Assembly: GCA_036023115.1 (NCBI GenBank)
Contig: JAYKKT010000048.1
Span: forward strand, 6,268,001 to 6,332,000
Source: Brasenia schreberi
Lineage: Eukaryota > Streptophyta > Magnoliopsida > Nymphaeales > Cabombaceae
DNA length: 64,000 nt
Direction of reading: 5' to 3'
Below the pieces are notes generated by a model that saw only the letters and a program-made list of their open reading frames with translations, was not told the origin of the DNA and made no database searches. Below, piece after piece: positions 34,157 through 45,817 of the stretch (position 1 is its first letter; each line of letters begins with the position of its first letter). The position numbers and the translations under genes are program-made.

Positions 34157-34611
34157 AAAAATACACAACAACAACTAAGCCTTTTACCATACTAGCCTTA
34201 GTTTTTCTTTGCTGAAAAGATCCTTAGTTTTCTTATCTCTAGCCTTAGCTATCCTAAAATATCTCTTTTACCTTCTTTTAAGTTAAGTTTTTTATATAAA
34301 TCCTCTCAATTTTTGACTTTTGCTTCACTAACGGCATTTTTCGATTATTTTTTTGCTTTCTTATAAACACTCAAGCCTTACTAGTCTTCTTGGCATAATA
34401 AAATTTGTAAAATGCCTTCTTTGCCTTATTTTATCTTGCACCACTTCACTCTCCCACCAACCACTAAACTTCTTTTTGGGTTGGTACGCTTACCTTAGAT
34501 TTGCCTAACACATCTTTTGTCACTTCTCTAATATGTATAACCATATTATTTCACATATCAAAAGGTGTATCTACATAATTTTAAGCATTTTCTTGAAGAA
34601 CTTTCTAACTC
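34157..34611 (-). mobile_element. RTE-type LINE, minus strand, 3' end and internal piece
   Basis: Minus-strand reading ends in the family 3' tail at 34157 (CTAGTATGGTAAAAGGCTTA, then GTTGTTGTT). This is joined directly to the endonuclease-RT linker region (34190-34611); the reverse transcriptase is missing. It is cut off at 34611 by the 5' end of a plus-strand RTE. Confidence 0.75.
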
Positions 34612-36904
34612 CGCCCATGTAAGGGATTATCCTTGCATTGCCAGTCCCAAGCTCGGATAAAGGAGGAGGGTTGTGTTAGGCTTCCCACAGCGAGCGTAAA
34701 ACTTCGTCAAATTTTTATAACATGGATTACAAAAATTATGAGCATTGCTTTAGGGTGTCCAAGCCTAGCGACGCGCTGTAGAGCCCGAATGCAATGATAA
34801 GTAAGCAAGGGTTACTATATTTTCGCCTGAATATAATAAATCAATTACACAAAGGGTTTCCACATTATCGACGGTGTGGGTAAATAAGTTAGTCCCGCTA
34901 CATTGCCACCCGAATGTAGTGAATAATTTTTAGAGAGGGTCTCCGCATTTTCAATATGAACATATGCGGGGGGGTAAGAAAGCTAGTCCTACATAATAAG
35001 ATTCATATTGGTTCTTAGAATATCAAAACATTATCCGATAAGCTAATAGAGGTGGTAGATACTATGATTCGGACAAATATTCATATTCTATGTTTACTAG
35101 AGACAAAATGGGTTGGAGAAAAAGCAAAGGAGATAGATGATATAAGTTTTAAATCATGGTACTTAGGTAAAGAAAATGCTCAAAACGGAGTTGGTATTAT
35201 CATAAATAAAGATTTAAAGGATAGTGTAGTAGACATATAACGATATGGTGACCGAATTATGACGTTAAAATTAGTGTTAGGAGCAAAGGTTTTGAATATA
35301 ATTTGGGCTTACGCACCCCAAGTAGGACTAAAAGATAGTATAAAGATAACTTTTTGGGAAGAGTTAGATAAGGTGATTCAAAAGATTCTACAAAGGGATA
35401 TGATTTGTTAGGAGAAGACTTAAATGAACATGTCAGTAAAGAGGCATTAGGATATCAAGGTATTCATGAAAACTTTGGTTTTGGGGATATAAATGAGGAA
35501 GGTAGGGAGATTTTAAATTTTGTTATGGCATTTGATCTCTTTATAGTCAATACAATCTTCAAAAAATGAGATGAACATTTAATTACTTATAAGAGTGGCT
35601 TATCACAAACACAAATTGATTACTTTGTAGAAAAAAAGATAGAGCGTGTTGTAAAGATTGCAAGGTAATTCCAAGAGAAAGCTTAACCACCCAACATCGA
35701 CTTTTAGTTATAGATTAAAAAAAAAAGAACAAAGAAGAAAAGAGTGTATCGAGGTATTCGAACTAAATGGTGGTACCTCAAAAGTGAGAAAGAAGATATA
35801 TTTAAACAGAAAGTCCTTCAAGGAAATGTTTGGAATTATGTTGGTACACCCTGTGATATGTGAAACAATATGGCTATACATGTTAGGAAAGTGGCGAAAG
35901 ATGTGTTAAGTGTATCTAAGGGAGGTGTGCCGATACAAACAGAAGCTTGGTGGTGGAGTGAAGTAGTGCAACATAAAATCAAGGCAAAGAGCACATATTA
36001 CAAATTACATTATGCTAAGAAAACTAGTGAAACTTTAGAGACTTATAAGAAAGCAAAGAAGGAAGCGAAAAATGCCGTCAGTGAAGAAAAAGCTAAAATT
36101 TGGGAGGATTTATATAAAAAACTCAACTCAAAAGGGGGTGAAAAAGATATTTTTAGGATAATTAGGGCTAGAGATAAGAAAACTAAAGATCTTAATTATG
36201 TTAGATGCATCAAGGACGAGGATAAAAAAATTATAGTGGCAAATGATGATATAAGAAATAGATGAAAAAACTATTTTTATATGCTTTTTAATGAAAATAA
36301 AGATGTTAGTATTAGCTTAGGAGAGTTAGCCAAATTAGAAAAGTATATAAACCACAATTTCTACTGACGTATTGAAAAGAATGAAGTCAAAGAGGCTCTT
36401 AAACATATAAAGGGTGGTAAATTGGTAGGACCAAATAATATTCCTATAGAAGTTTGAAAAATACTAGGAGAAATAGGAATCACTTAGCTCACAAGATTAT
36501 TTAATGAAATATGGAGAAACCAAAAGATGCCCGAAGAATGGATGGCGAGTACACTTATATCCATATATAAGAACAAGGGAGACATTCAGAATTGTATGAA
36601 TTATCAAGCTATCAAGTTAATGAGCCATACTAAGAAATTGTGGAAAAGAATTATCGAACATAGGTTAAGACAAGTATCAAGTATAACAGAGAACCAATTT
36701 GGATTCATGCCAAGCAAATCTAGTGTTGAAGCGATTCACCTTTTGAGACATCTTATGAAATATTTTAGAGCAAAAAAGAAAGACCTTTGTATGATATTTA
36801 TTGATTTAGAAAAAGCTTATGATAAGGTACCGAGGGAGATTCTTTAGAGAACTTTGAGAAAAAGAGGTATCCCATTGACATACATTAACCTTATAAGAGA
36901 CATG
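34612..36904 (+). mobile_element. RTE-type LINE, plus strand, with complete 5' end, cut by copia insertion
   Basis: It starts with the full 5' module (CCGCCCATGTAAGGGATTAT, CAGTCCCAAGCTCGGATAAA) that other copies lack, then the leader and ORF. Open pieces are 35052-35240 (endonuclease start with LCLLETKW), 35870-36265 and 36527-36847 (RT with FMPSKSSVEAIHLL and [16 protein letters not shown]). Several stops are present, for example TAG at about 35019 and TAA at 35238. The sequence ends mid-gene at ATAAGAGACATG, where a copia LTR begins. Confidence 0.85.
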
Positions 36905-37269
36905 TGTTAGAAAAATGGGCCTAGGCCCCTCTGGCCAGGCAGGGCAGGCCTTGGCCTACTGGGCCATCAGGGCCAGGGCCAAGGGGGCCACTAGTCGTTG
37001 GGGGTCCCCTCTCTTTCCTCCCCTTACTTCTTCACTCTCTCTTTCACTTATTTTCTCTATAAATACTCTTGTAAACCATTGTAAATTTAAGCCTTTCGTG
37101 CCTAGTGAATAAATATTATTTATTCAATTTTATTTTGTGTTTGTTATCTTGTTTGTATGCACTTATTGCTCTCGGTTGTAGCCTTTTCTAAGGCTTCGTG
37201 ATTGTTACATTGTGAAGCTATCCGTTCATCAATCTTCTGTAATTATATTGAAGCGTCGCCTTCATTACA
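36905..37269 (+). repeat. 5' LTR of a copia retrotransposon
   Basis: It begins TGTTAGAAAAATGGGCC and ends ATTACA, so TG...CA termini. Inside are a TATA box (CTATAAATA, 37057-37065) and a polyadenylation signal AATAAA (37108-37113). Directly after it TGATATCAGAGCC (37270-37282) matches the usual primer-binding site for initiator methionine tRNA. The matching 3' LTR is not found in the window. Confidence 0.85.
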
Positions 37270-37439
37270 TGATATCAGAGCCATTTTTCGATCGTGAGAG
37301 TATTGTTCATTACCTCAAGAAGCGTGTCGATCATATTTTGTATTGTTTATCGCCTCGACAAGTATGCCGATCGTATTTTGTAAGTTTACCTCTTTAGTTT
37401 CTTTCTCCTTGAAATATAAATGATAAATGGGGTTTCAAT

Positions 37440-38278
37440 TTTTGTCTAACATTTTCGAAGTATAAAATATGGGCCCAATCTATGAAAAACTACTTGTATT
37501 TCAAAAAATTATGGGGCTATGTAAGTGGTTCGAAGGTAGAACCCTCTATTAATGTTACACTTGAAAAAAAGAGGAATATGAAGGAGGCCATAAAATAATC
37601 CTATGGGTACTCATGAATAATGTAAACGAGCACACTAGGGATACTTTGGCCGATTTCATCAACGCTAAAGAAGAATGAAAATATTTAAAAAAATCCCATG
37701 TTTAAAGTGATGTGGCTCATAGGATGGTATTAAGAGACAAATTGGTCTCACTTAAACAAGGAGATAAAGGGATAAACGATTTTTTTGGGAAATTTTCTAA
37801 TGTTTGGAATCAATTGTATGGTTAGAAAAAGAAATGTACACAATGTCTTAGTGAGAGATAATATGAAGATAATGAAGACTTTGTATATCGATTTCTAAGA
37901 AGTTTCTAGGAAGAATTTGAAAGGATAAGATCATCGATCATTTATAGAAAACCTTTTCCTACAAAAGAAGAGATTCTTACCGATCTTCAAATGGTGGAAA
38001 CAAGAATGCATAAAGCAAGACTTCAAAAAGACAGCGCCTTTACCGCATCAAAACCCGGAGCAAATATTAAGGCTTACCGACCTCCTCATTTTAAAAGTGA
38101 AGGAAGAAAATACATCATTTGCCATCATTGTAGAGAAGTCGTGCATAAAAGGCCGAATTGCCCAAAATTGAAAAAGAAGGTGGCCGTAGTAGAAGAACAT
38201 GCTTCATCTTTCAGACGAAAGTTTAGGTACCAAAAATTAAACTATACTTATCACATGCGTGGTGTGCTTGAAAGCTAG
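37440..38278 (+). pseudogene. copia gag with zinc knuckle
   Basis: The first part is broken by stops but keeps VLRDKLVSLKQGDKGINDFF-like gag sequence (about 37728-37785). The open piece 37991-38278 includes ILTDLQMVETRMHKARLQ upstream and the C-X2-C-X4-H-X4-C zinc knuckle CHHCREVVHKRPNC at 38120-38161. In a working element this would be the capsid and nucleocapsid precursor. Confidence 0.75.
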
Positions 38279-38280
38279 GA

Positions 38281-40029
38281 GTTCAAATTGGTATCTGATC
38301 TTGTTGCTCCAAGCTTTATGGCGAAGTGGAGCGACTCAAAATTCACTATGCTTGTGCCAAGAATCATGGACACGTTACTTATGGTGATAACTGTGAGGAA
38401 AAGTATTGGAATCGACAAAGTCATTAAGAACTACTAACTCCTCCCCATTGAAAATGTCTTGCTTGTTGAGCTTGAAACATAACTTGTAGTATTAGCCAAT
38501 TATGTGATAAAGAAATAAAGTTACTATTTCTTCCCAAGCTGGTTGTCGTAGTGCGGGACCCACCCAGACGGAGACTGACTCATAGGAATTGGATATAAGA
38601 TTGAGCTATTTGTCATAGCTCACTTTAAACATGACATGTTCCCCGATTATGTCCAACATGATATGCGGCTTGAATGATTCGAAATGCCCACCTCTTCCAT
38701 TCGGAGTAATGATTGCATCGACTGGCATAAGAGAACTGCACATTCATAGGATCTCTTGGCAAGTTGGCATCTCTAGTAATTGGACTACAGGGGTCTTTTA
38801 GGATGCGGTACTAATGAGTCTAAATTATGTGATGCATGTCGAATGTGTATAAACAAACCGGCTTTAGTCTTTTTCAAAGCAAAGTATTATGGTATTAACT
38901 ACTAGACCATTATGATCTTGTGCACATTGGATGTTTGGGACCTAGCATACTATGAGCTACTATGGTAGGAATTACTCGATGCTTTAGTGTTATGTTATGG
39001 ATTGAATATTTCTCACTGAGTTTACATGGGACTTTATTTCTTACGAATAAAAATGATGCATGAACTAGCTTTTAAGACTTGCATTAATTTTTTTTCAAAT
39101 ATGAAAAAGGTTTCAACACAATCTCTTCTATAAGAAGTGATTCACGGTTTTGTGGTGAGATAATGCCAATGTTTTGAGGTACTTGTGATTCTAACACTAT
39201 TAATCATAATTTCTCTGGTGCCTACTGTGGAACTGCCATGATAAAACGAGTTGTCAGATCCATCGTACCTCTTTGAAACTCATGGCGACGCGCGGGCACT
39301 AATATTCTTAATTCCAATTGGTGTTTCCCTCTCGGCCTCTTTGTCCAAAACGTGCTGGGGGTGAAAGTGTTCTTTTACTACAAGATGCATTGTTATGTAA
39401 TGAGCAGGGCCCTTATAAGGCCTATCCTTAAAAACCCATATGGGTCTCCTAAGGAGCGTCTTTATCGCACTACACCCCGGATGTAACCTCACTTAAGGTG
39501 TTTTTGGTTGTGAAATGTTTTTATTCTCCTAAATACCTAGAATGAATATAACAGGCAAGTTTGATGGTAAGCGCCCGTCTTTGTTGTATATTTCTTGGCT
39601 ATGGCACGAATCATGAGGTTACCAGCTGTTAAGTATATATAATATAGAACTATGACGTATCGAAGAATCTCTAGTACATGTTGCATCTTTGGGAAAGCTG
39701 ACGAATGTTCTCGAAAAGTCATTGTTGATGATGTTGCGAAGTCTTGGTCGTCACTTCTACACATCTTGAATGATCATTAAAAAAGGAAATCAAGGAGAAC
39801 TTCCCCAGTGAAGACAAGAAGATTAGCAAGCTGAACCTCCCAAGAAGCTCCGGTCTCTTCCAAAATGTCATTACCATTTAGATGATGTTGTTAGGCCAGA
39901 TTGATCTTATCCAGTAAGGTGTAGCATCCTCTTCCTAGGGTAAAACTCTTATACCTATACTTCGTGATCACCATTAGCGTTTGTCTACTATGCTTCACCT
40001 TCATGTTTATAAAATCAAGACTCTTTCGA
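38281..40029. other. unrecognised segment inside the copia region
   Basis: Protease and integrase motifs expected here were not found. The DNA is less AT-rich than its surroundings. It may be a further insertion or a strongly decayed pol segment. Confidence 0.4.
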
Positions 40030-41290
40030 TGGTTCTATTGAGTGGTACAAAGCTCGTCTCGTGGCATAAAGGATTCACTCAGAGTATGGTATTGATTATG
40101 AAGAAACCTATGCACTGTTAGCTAGATTAGAAGCTATTAGAATCTTCTTGCCATATGCTTGCATCAATGGATTTCAAATTATATCAAATGGATGTTAAAA
40201 GTGCTTTTCTAAATGGTTTTATTCAAGAAGAGGTATACGTTGAACAACCTCCAGGTTTTGAAAATCATGAACGCCCAACCATGTTTTAAACTTAAAAGAG
40301 CTTTATATGGTCTTAAAGCAAGCTCTAGAGCTTGGTATGCTAAATTTTGAGTAAGTTTCTTTTAGAAAATGGTTTTTTCAAGAGAAAAAGTGATACTACT
40401 CTTTTTACTCAAAAAATAAAAAGCATGATATTCTTCTTGTGCAAGTATATATGGATGATATTATCTTTGGTGCTACTAATGAATCCCTTTGCAAAGAATT
40501 TGCTAAGTCAATCTTAGAATGAATTTGAAATGAAAGATGATGGGAGAATTGAATTTCTTTCGGGGCTTGGACTTCAAATCAAACAATGATGGCGAAGGGA
40601 CATTCATAAGTCAAACCAAATGCTGCAAGGAATTGCTCGAGATTCGAAATGGAAACGCTAAACACATCCTCCGATGGGCACTTCTTGCTTTGGACAAAGA
40701 TGAAGGAGGTAAATCGGTGAAATGCCACGAAATATAGAGGTATGATTGGATCTCTCTCCTTTATCTTGCTTGCTAGTAGGCCGAGATATTATGTTTAGTG
40801 TATGCATGTGTAGTTAGATATCGATTCATGGCAAACCTAAGTCTCATTTAAGTCTTTGTTAAACGAATAATGAAATACCTAGTAGGGTACCAACAAATGG
40901 GCTTGTGGTACCCTAAGGGTGCCTCTTGTAGCCTCTTCGAGGCTACTCGACTCTACGATTTCTTTGTGATGCAAATTGATGAGAAAAAGTACTAGTGGGA
41001 CATTACCACTTGCTTGGTAGTTCTTTAGTTTCTTGGCATGCAAGAAACAAAATAGTGTGGCTTGCTCACCATGAGAAATTTTGAATATGTTGCGGTAGGA
41101 CGGGGACCGATACTACTTCAAATCCTATGGATGAAGCAACAACTTTTAGACTACGTCTTACTTGATCACTGATCTCCAGATAAGATGTGATAACACTAGT
41201 GCAATAAATATCTCTAAGAATGATGTTTTTCATGAGCGAACAAAGCATATAGAGAATTGATCGATCAATATATAAATTGCATGTTTTATT
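40030..41290 (+). pseudogene. copia reverse transcriptase and RNase H, frameshifted
   Basis: Pieces in changing frames read GSIEWYKARLVA, GIDYEETYALLARLEAIRIF, KLYQMDVKSAFLNGFIQEEV then YVEQPPGFEN (RT motif A region, about 40179-40265), and VYMDDIIFGATNES with YMDD at 40448-40459. FEMKDDGRIEFL and GTFISQTKCCKELL follow. The RNase H part shows KSTSGT and NTSAINISKNDVFHERTKHI at about 41190-41250. The order is typical of copia pol. Many frameshifts make it inactive. Confidence 0.85.
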
Positions 41291-41359
41291 ACTGAATTTT
41301 ATCACATGGATATATACTTCTAAATTTCATGAACGTATGTTTTTAACGCTGTTTCTTTG

Positions 41360-41955
41360 TTAGATTTATTCGAGAATAAACAAACCTTTATTCGAATAAA
41401 CTTCTCTTTCTTGCTTGTTGGAAATATGTATTTGAACACTCGGCCTTATTCGAATAGAACTCGGTTTATTCGAATAAAGCGGATTCTGTGTTAAATCACA
41501 TGTATTATTTTTTCATCTCTGTCTATTCGAATAAACCCTTCCTTATTCGAATAGCACGATTCCTTCTTTTATGGAGTTTACATTTCTTGGCCTGCAAATA
41601 CTGCTTTCGAATAAACCTAAGGTTATTCGAATAATCGAAACCACAACTTTTATCGATTTTTGAGTGATAGGCCTCGGCTTTATTCGAATAACTCCTATAG
41701 TTATTCGAATAAACCACAATCAAACTAGCAACGGTTGGCTTTCCCGGCTATATTCGGAATAGAGACCCCTTCCTATTGAATAAACCCTGGATGAAGCACC
41801 TTTTCGGTTTCCACTTGCTCTATTCGAACTAGAACCCCTTCCTATTCGAATAAAGCCTGAATTGAAGCACCTTTTCGGTTTCTGCGCGCACATTTTCGAG
41901 TTCGACAAGGTTTATTCAAATAAACCTATGTTTTATTCAAATAAACACGAGGTTT
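41360..41955. repeat. cluster of TTATTCGAATAA palindromes
   Basis: In about 600 bp I count roughly sixteen copies or near-copies of the 12 bp palindrome TTATTCGAATAA, usually extended to TTTATTCGAATAAAC. Clear examples are at 41388, 41446, 41466, 41523, 41543, 41623, 41680 and 41701. Later copies decay to CTATTCGAACTAG or TTTATTCAAATAAA. Spacing is irregular (about 20-60 bp). A 69 bp unit is also tandemly duplicated at 41749-41817 and 41818-41886. It follows the copia pol and may be that element's 3' untranslated region or a separate repeat. Confidence 0.8.
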
Positions 41956-42092
41956 TCTTTAAATAACCCCTGCGTGCCCCGAACGTTCCACGCTTAACTT
42001 CTCTCTTCTCTTGCTCTCAAGCCTCCATTGCTCTGCCTCTCAAAACACATGTTCACCCTTATGTTTTCACACTCTCTCGAGCTTCTTCCACC

Positions 42093-42245
42093 ATGGCCTC
42101 CTCCCTCCGGCCAAAGCGTCCTCGCACGAAAGAATGCTCCGTACAACGTGTAAACTTGGACTTGGTCGATTTATCATCGTCATTTATTTTTCCGTTTGTT
42201 ATCATCAAAACAAGTCTTCAAAGATATTCATCTAAACACACATAA
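42093..42245 (+). other. short ORF after the palindrome cluster, unrecognised
   Basis: An ATG in a good plant context (CCACCATGG) opens 50 codons starting MASSLRPKRPRTKECSVQRV. It is preceded by a CT-rich leader-like stretch (41998-42090). The basic, proline-containing start resembles the beginning of some plant retrotransposon ORFs, but I cannot assign it. It may be a truncated ORF of the element that carries the palindrome cluster. Confidence 0.3.
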
Positions 42246-43170
42246 TGCTTCATGTACGATCAACACCATGTACAAAGTGAAAATTAAAAATTCTCAACTA
42301 GAACATGACGATTATAAAAACATTTGAAAACACGTAGGTCAGTTTCAAGCTACGTGTAATATACCACAATAGAACCAGTTATAAAAACATTTGGCTTACA
42401 TGGTGAGTTTCAATTTGTGTAATATCTGCTTGTAGAACCTCGCTAGCAACCCGAGTTTGACAAGAACACAATTTCGGCCCTATGCAGAACTAATACTAAA
42501 TAAATCATGCAATACAACCTTATATATTAACATCAACAAGTTCCTCAAATATCGGCAATGACCGGTACCGGTTATCGTGCATGTATCAACTAACACCAAC
42601 AAGTTTCTCCAAATATCATGCAAATAAGTACTAATTATCAACGAAGTACCAATAAACATCGACGAGCACTAGGAAGCAAGTTCCCTGCATCATAAGAGAA
42701 TGCACCCATTACTTTTCTTTTTCCCCTTTCACATGTGCAAAGCATGTCTGCATTTCACTCGAAAGGCCTTCAACTTCCATAGGGAATCCACCATATCTAC
42801 TGGTGTTACTTTAACATTGTGACCTTAAAAGTAAGGACATACCCCACACTGAATGTCCAGAGTAGGAGTAACATAAAAGGAAATTTATCCACATGCCTCT
42901 CAGCAGTTAGAAACAAACTTTTTTCATGAATCTCTTGTTTGCCATCACACACAAATATAAGCAATACAAACCATCCAATATATCTACAAATAAATTTATC
43001 ATATACAAGTCTACAAATAAATCCCATGACAATTACATAAAATTCTACAGGAAACTTTTAGAATCATTAAATTTAAATGTTAGTTCTTCAATGGACTAAC
43101 TATGATTTTAAAATTAATTTAACGGAGTTCTTTTAAAACTCCACATCATAGTTCATAATTGTCTAGTTCT
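42246..43170. other. no feature recognised
   Basis: AT-rich DNA. It contains a 21-28 bp near-repeat around AAAACATTTG...CACGTAGGTCAGTTTCAAG (42312-42350 and 42383-42420). The open frame at 42806-43027 has no domain. Confidence 0.45.
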
Positions 43171-43287
43171 CATCATAATTTATAATTTATAATTTATATA
43201 ATGCATGATAGATAAGTCCTATAAAGTTTATGTTGATGATCAAAAACCTTTCTTTTATCGGTCATGCATCCTTTACATGAGCAGAAT
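43171..43287 (-). mobile_element. RTE-derived 5' end, minus strand
   Basis: Minus-strand reading begins near 43287 with CTGCTCATGTAAAGGATGC and continues CATGACCGATAAAAG, a degraded 5' module. An ATAATTTATA / AAGTCC stretch follows that also occurs in element (a) at 19750-19790. It fills the right boundary of the insertion that splits the LTR-like repeat. Confidence 0.6.
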
Positions 43288-43904
43288 TAAGATTGATTAA
43301 AATTTATTTAAGAGTTACATGGAATCCAATAATACCATTGGAGACAGCATTAATAATACCATCCAAGATAGCATTAGCTGCTACATTCATACATGAGACT
43401 CGTAGACAAAATGAATGTACAACAAAATCAAGTAGCTAAATGTACACCAATCATGGTAGCCCACATGAAGAGGGACAAACCGGCATCATAACCCACGCTA
43501 CAACCACCTTTAGTAGCTCAACAACCCTCCAACTTGAGTTCTTCCTCAACAAAATCTAGCTGAGAAGACCTCTGAAGTATGAATGCATTAAAATAAAAAA
43601 CGGCTTAGATGACTATAAAAGATTCACAAGGATCCCATCATCGATTATCCTTCTTCTGCCCAGAAATTGCATATCTAAGTGAAGGACCTGTCTTCTACAT
43701 CAAAAGCTCACATCCTTTCTTCCCTCAGCATCGGCCCTTGTACAACAAAGAAAAAACAGAAGGAAGAGTCCGATTTCTCTCTCTCTCTCTCTCTCGATTG
43801 ATCACCAACATCGCCAACACTCCACCGCTGCATCGCTGCCTCGCCATCACCCGTCTCCATTGCTCCTCTGCTCAACACCCATAAAAAAACAGAAAACAAC
43901 TTAT
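43288..43904 (+). repeat. LTR-like repeat, right copy, second part
   Basis: It resumes the repeat interrupted at 34156. GATTGATTAAAATTTATTTA corresponds to 31943 onward, and homology continues to AAAACAACTTA at about 43904. It includes the TATA-like ACTATAAAAG (about 43612) and the CTCTCTC leader. It carries a short internal duplication near 43345-43375 absent from the left copy. Confidence 0.7.
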
Positions 43905-45817
43905 ATCGCGCCGCCAGACCTCTCTCCTCTCCACCATCGCCCCTTGTTGCCGTCAGGAACCAGCCATCACCGCTGCCTCTCCGTTGCCCATCGTTGTCTA
44001 GCCGACCTCCCTTCTTTTCTCCCTCTACGTTTCTCTCCCTCGATCTGCATCAAAACCCTTCCACCGTGTTCTGCTTTCCCTCTTTTAACAGTTGGACCCG
44101 ATCGGGTCGAATGAAATGAACACGATCCAAATTCTTATCCATTTAACCCGATTCAGTGTAACTTGCCTAAATCAGATCCCATCCAACCCATTTTATCCCG
44201 ATCTGGATCTTTACCCGACAACTTGCTCCTTATCCCATTCAAGGCTTATACGGGATCCCATGTCCTTTGATCAGATTCCTTTTGATCCACCCACTTCAAT
44301 CCCAATCCGGCTTTCCTTTTGCTCAAACCAAACTCATTTCTAAATCTAAACCCAACCCATTCTTAGTTGGATCCTAGTCAAATTGAAATCTGACCTTGGG
44401 ATCCAACTGAATTCATCCAAACCCAAATTCCAACCCATTTCGAGGTCCATAACCCAAATCCCTTAGATTGGATTTGGTTCAATCCATTTAATAGAGCCCA
44501 TTTTGAATTGGATCCAGTTGAATCCGACTCAAAAACCCAAACTCCATCTAACTAGCCTAACAAAACCCATAACCTAAATCCATTTTGTATATCATCGATC
44601 CCAAAATTTGATTTAGAATTGGATCCAATTGAACCCAATCCAATACCAACCTTTAATTCAAAACCCGTTTTAAAATCCAACCCAATACCCGATCGAAGAT
44701 CAACTTTATATGCACGTCCTAAAGCTTATCCAAACACCCAATATAAGGAATTCAAATTTGTCTATGAAAAACAATTTGGTAGCATTGAGGATCAACCTTT
44801 GCTCGGTGGATCAAGAAGAATTTTGGCAAAAAGAATCGTACGGACTCATAGTGCAACAAAGAGCGAGTTAGGAGGTATTTCTCTTTCTCGAGTTTATTTC
44901 CTAATTCTCTCATTCTTTCACTTTTAAGAGGATCGTGTTGGAGGTCGAGATTCTTTGATACCGAAAATCCACATAGAAACAGTCACTACATACGCATAGG
45001 TCATATATTAAATGACATGTTCGATGCCTATCAAGACTCGACTAAAGATATTTGAAGCGGCTAAAGAATAAGATTTGGCAGCAATTCCAGTAAGATTGGC
45101 TTCCTGGTTTTGGGCGAAACGCTTGTCCTCAGTGGCAAAAGGGGAGGGCCTTCGTAGTTGAGTGATGCCAATCGGTACCTATATAGCCTATTTGGTGATG
45201 TGTATAAGCCGAAAAACGATAGTTTCGTGTTGAGTTTTATTGTGAAAACCTCTTCCTTATTGTTCCACGGATTTTTCCGACCACCCCATTGGTGACCAAC
45301 GAGAATATTGGTATCATCAGGTAGGTTTCTCCGAAACAAGTCCAATGGGTACTTCAGCGACCCTTATCGTATTTGAGAATGGCCACCATCGGTGGCTTGA
45401 AAAGCCCTTCCAAGGTAGATTATTGCCGTCTCAGTTTCAGTTTGACTTAACCTGGTCCTCACCGGTTGTCTTTGTGGGCTGGGTGCAAATTTCATGATTA
45501 AAATAGGACCTTGTTATGATAATCTCGTTGGAGCCATTCATGCTCCAACTTGTATAAGGTTTGAACCATTGGACTTGTAGTCGAGCAAGCTACAGATCTA
45601 TATTGTTTTTATTCTTGTCCAACGATGAAATGACGGAAAAAAATTGGAGTTACGAGTTATTATTAGGATCCTACTTTAGTATTTTCGCCAGTGGCAATGC
45701 TTGTTATGCATATTTTATAATTAAATTAAGGTGATTTGAGGTGAAAAGTGTGGATCTACCTCTATGTGGTTTGATATTAAAGCTCCTTTGAATATGTCAA
45801 TAAACTAGTCATAAACA
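43905..45817. other. CT-rich then AACCCAAATCC-rich DNA, no gene supported
   Basis: From 43905 to 44090 the plus strand is CT-rich like a leader. From 44095 to 44700 it is a degenerate repeat of AACCC, GATCC and AAATCC words. An open frame at 44619-44927 ends in GSIEDQPLLGGSRRILAKRI followed by a GTATTT donor-like site at about 44872, but I cannot identify it. A minus open frame at 45061-45345 is also unassigned. TTGGTATCATCAGG near 45308 weakly resembles a retrotransposon primer-binding site. Confidence 0.35.

Larger units (their letters stand above)
37270..41290 (+). mobile_element. copia retrotransposon internal region, decayed
   Basis: Plus-strand gag is recognised at about 37440-38280. 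An unrecognised stretch (about 38280-40030) stands where protease and integrase should be. Reverse transcriptase and RNase H follow at about 40030-41290. Gag-RT-RNaseH order on one strand with an iMet primer site is copia-type. The element sits inside the RTE copy at 34612-36904 and lacks its 3' LTR, so it was truncated after insertion. Confidence 0.75.

Noticed and set aside
36905..43170. Complete copia element with two LTRs
   Set aside because: I found no second copy of the TGTTAGAAAAATGGGCC-type LTR in the window. The element appears truncated on the right.
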